Shown: positions 63,736-64,000 of the stretch, piece by piece
Position numbering within the stretch: the first letter of the stretch is position 1
Layout of the letters: every line of letters begins with the position of its first letter
Origin: Corynebacterium kutscheri
Lineage (GTDB): Bacteria > Actinomycetota > Actinomycetes > Mycobacteriales > Mycobacteriaceae
Length of the DNA: 64,000 nt
Reading direction: 5' to 3'
Assembly: GCF_000980835.1 (NCBI RefSeq)
Contig: NZ_CP011312.1
Span: 1,860,001 to 1,924,000, forward strand
Program-made: the position numbers and the translations under genes
Notes under the pieces: generated by a model
Database searches by the model: none
The model's input: only the letters and a program-made list of their open reading frames with translations
What the model was told of the DNA's origin: nothing

Positions 63736-64000
63736 AAGGGAGATAGTCTCCTGAGGTGTCTTCATGCTTTGGCGAGAAGAGGCTTCAACCTTTGGAACGA
63801 AAACTGTGGGGTGCTTTGCAGCACTACTAAGTAGCCAGTGGGTGTGAATTCGTTGTCCTGTAGCTTTACTTCATACCACGAAGGGTCGGGCGGGTATTTC
63901 GCAAAAAGCTCCTTTTTCTTCAATATTGCGAACATGACATTGCAGCGACGTCGGGTTAAACAAATCACTCATGATGCTCTCACAGAGTCTATCAACCGTG
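63736..64000 (-). other. Right edge, possible broken minus-strand gene
   Basis: On the minus strand an ATG at 63973 opens MSDLFNPTSLQCHVRNIEEK and runs into TGA after RPFVV. The same frame continues SKATGQRIHTHWLLSSAAKH and VFVPKVEASSRQSMKTPQE towards 63736. The continuity suggests a gene with a CGA-to-TGA change, but no family was recognised and the region is cut by the window edge. An overlapping 68-codon frame is an alternative. Confidence 0.35.

Noticed and set aside
63762..63968. 68-codon minus-strand frame at the right edge
   Set aside because: A different frame of the same strand looks more coding-like but contains a TGA; neither can be settled at the window edge.

Overview
The window looks like a Corynebacterium chromosome, probably from the diphtheriae/kutscheri side of the genus. 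The reasons are gene content and order: cspB, rpf1, an XPB-type helicase pair, a FecCD-type siderophore operon, ssrA, smpB-ftsX-ftsE-prfB and hisN follow one another as in other corynebacteria. A SpaA-type sortase pilus locus and a Wood-Werkman transcarboxylase operon (expected in propionate-forming species) are also present. Low-to-moderate G+C and several mRNAs that appear leaderless fit as well. The species call is an inference.

Layout. 1-7.2 kb: core genes (cold-shock protein, resuscitation-promoting factor with a structured leader, helicase-associated protein, XPB helicase, DUF3239 membrane protein). 7.3-10.6 kb: a graveyard of transporter genes (ECF ATPase remnant and two half-ABC transporters with frameshifts and stops). 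10.7-16.1 kb: one rRNA operon on the minus strand (16S-23S-5S, no tRNA in the spacer), with promoter and leader up to about 16.7 kb. 17.36-17.94 kb: a CRISPR array (10 identical repeats, nine 33-nt spacers, I-E-like repeat) with no cas genes in view; it ends exactly inside a broken BASS-family transporter gene. 18.4-22.5 kb: siderophore ABC operon with a DtxR-like box. 22.6-25 kb: threonine aldolase, a VOC protein and tmRNA.

25.4-39.4 kb is accessory DNA lying between ssrA and smpB: a type I restriction-modification operon (hsdM-hsdS-hsdR, with a 12-bp tandem repeat in hsdS) and a spaA-srt-spaB-spaC pilus locus. The sortase gene is intact, but all three pilin genes carry single-base indels in homopolymers, plus one stop. 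40.1-50.3 kb is core again: smpB, ftsX, ftsE, prfB, two inositol-monophosphatase-family genes including hisN, a secreted trypsin-like protease, and the four-gene transcarboxylase operon.

50.3-59.4 kb holds envelope and secreted functions: a second trypsin-like protease, a secreted protein with a C-terminal amphipathic tail, a TetR regulator facing an amber-interrupted membrane protein across a perfect 18-bp palindrome, and a dipZ / Met-rich lipoprotein / sigK / rskA module with two matching ECF-type promoters in the divergent region. 59.5-64 kb is a second decayed accessory zone: a parA remnant, hicAB with an amber codon in the toxin, an antibiotic-export-type ABC ATPase remnant, an S41 peptidase behind a perfect operator, and a phospholipase-A2-like gene split by an in-frame TGA.

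A theme of the whole window is gene decay: at least seven reading frames are cut by single in-frame stops, most explainable by C:G to T:A changes, and many more by homopolymer indels. The best candidates for unusual biology are the rpf1 leader RNA, the cas-less array abutting a broken transporter gene, the hsdS repeat, the SigK-type divergent promoters, and the PLA2-like / small-membrane-protein pair.
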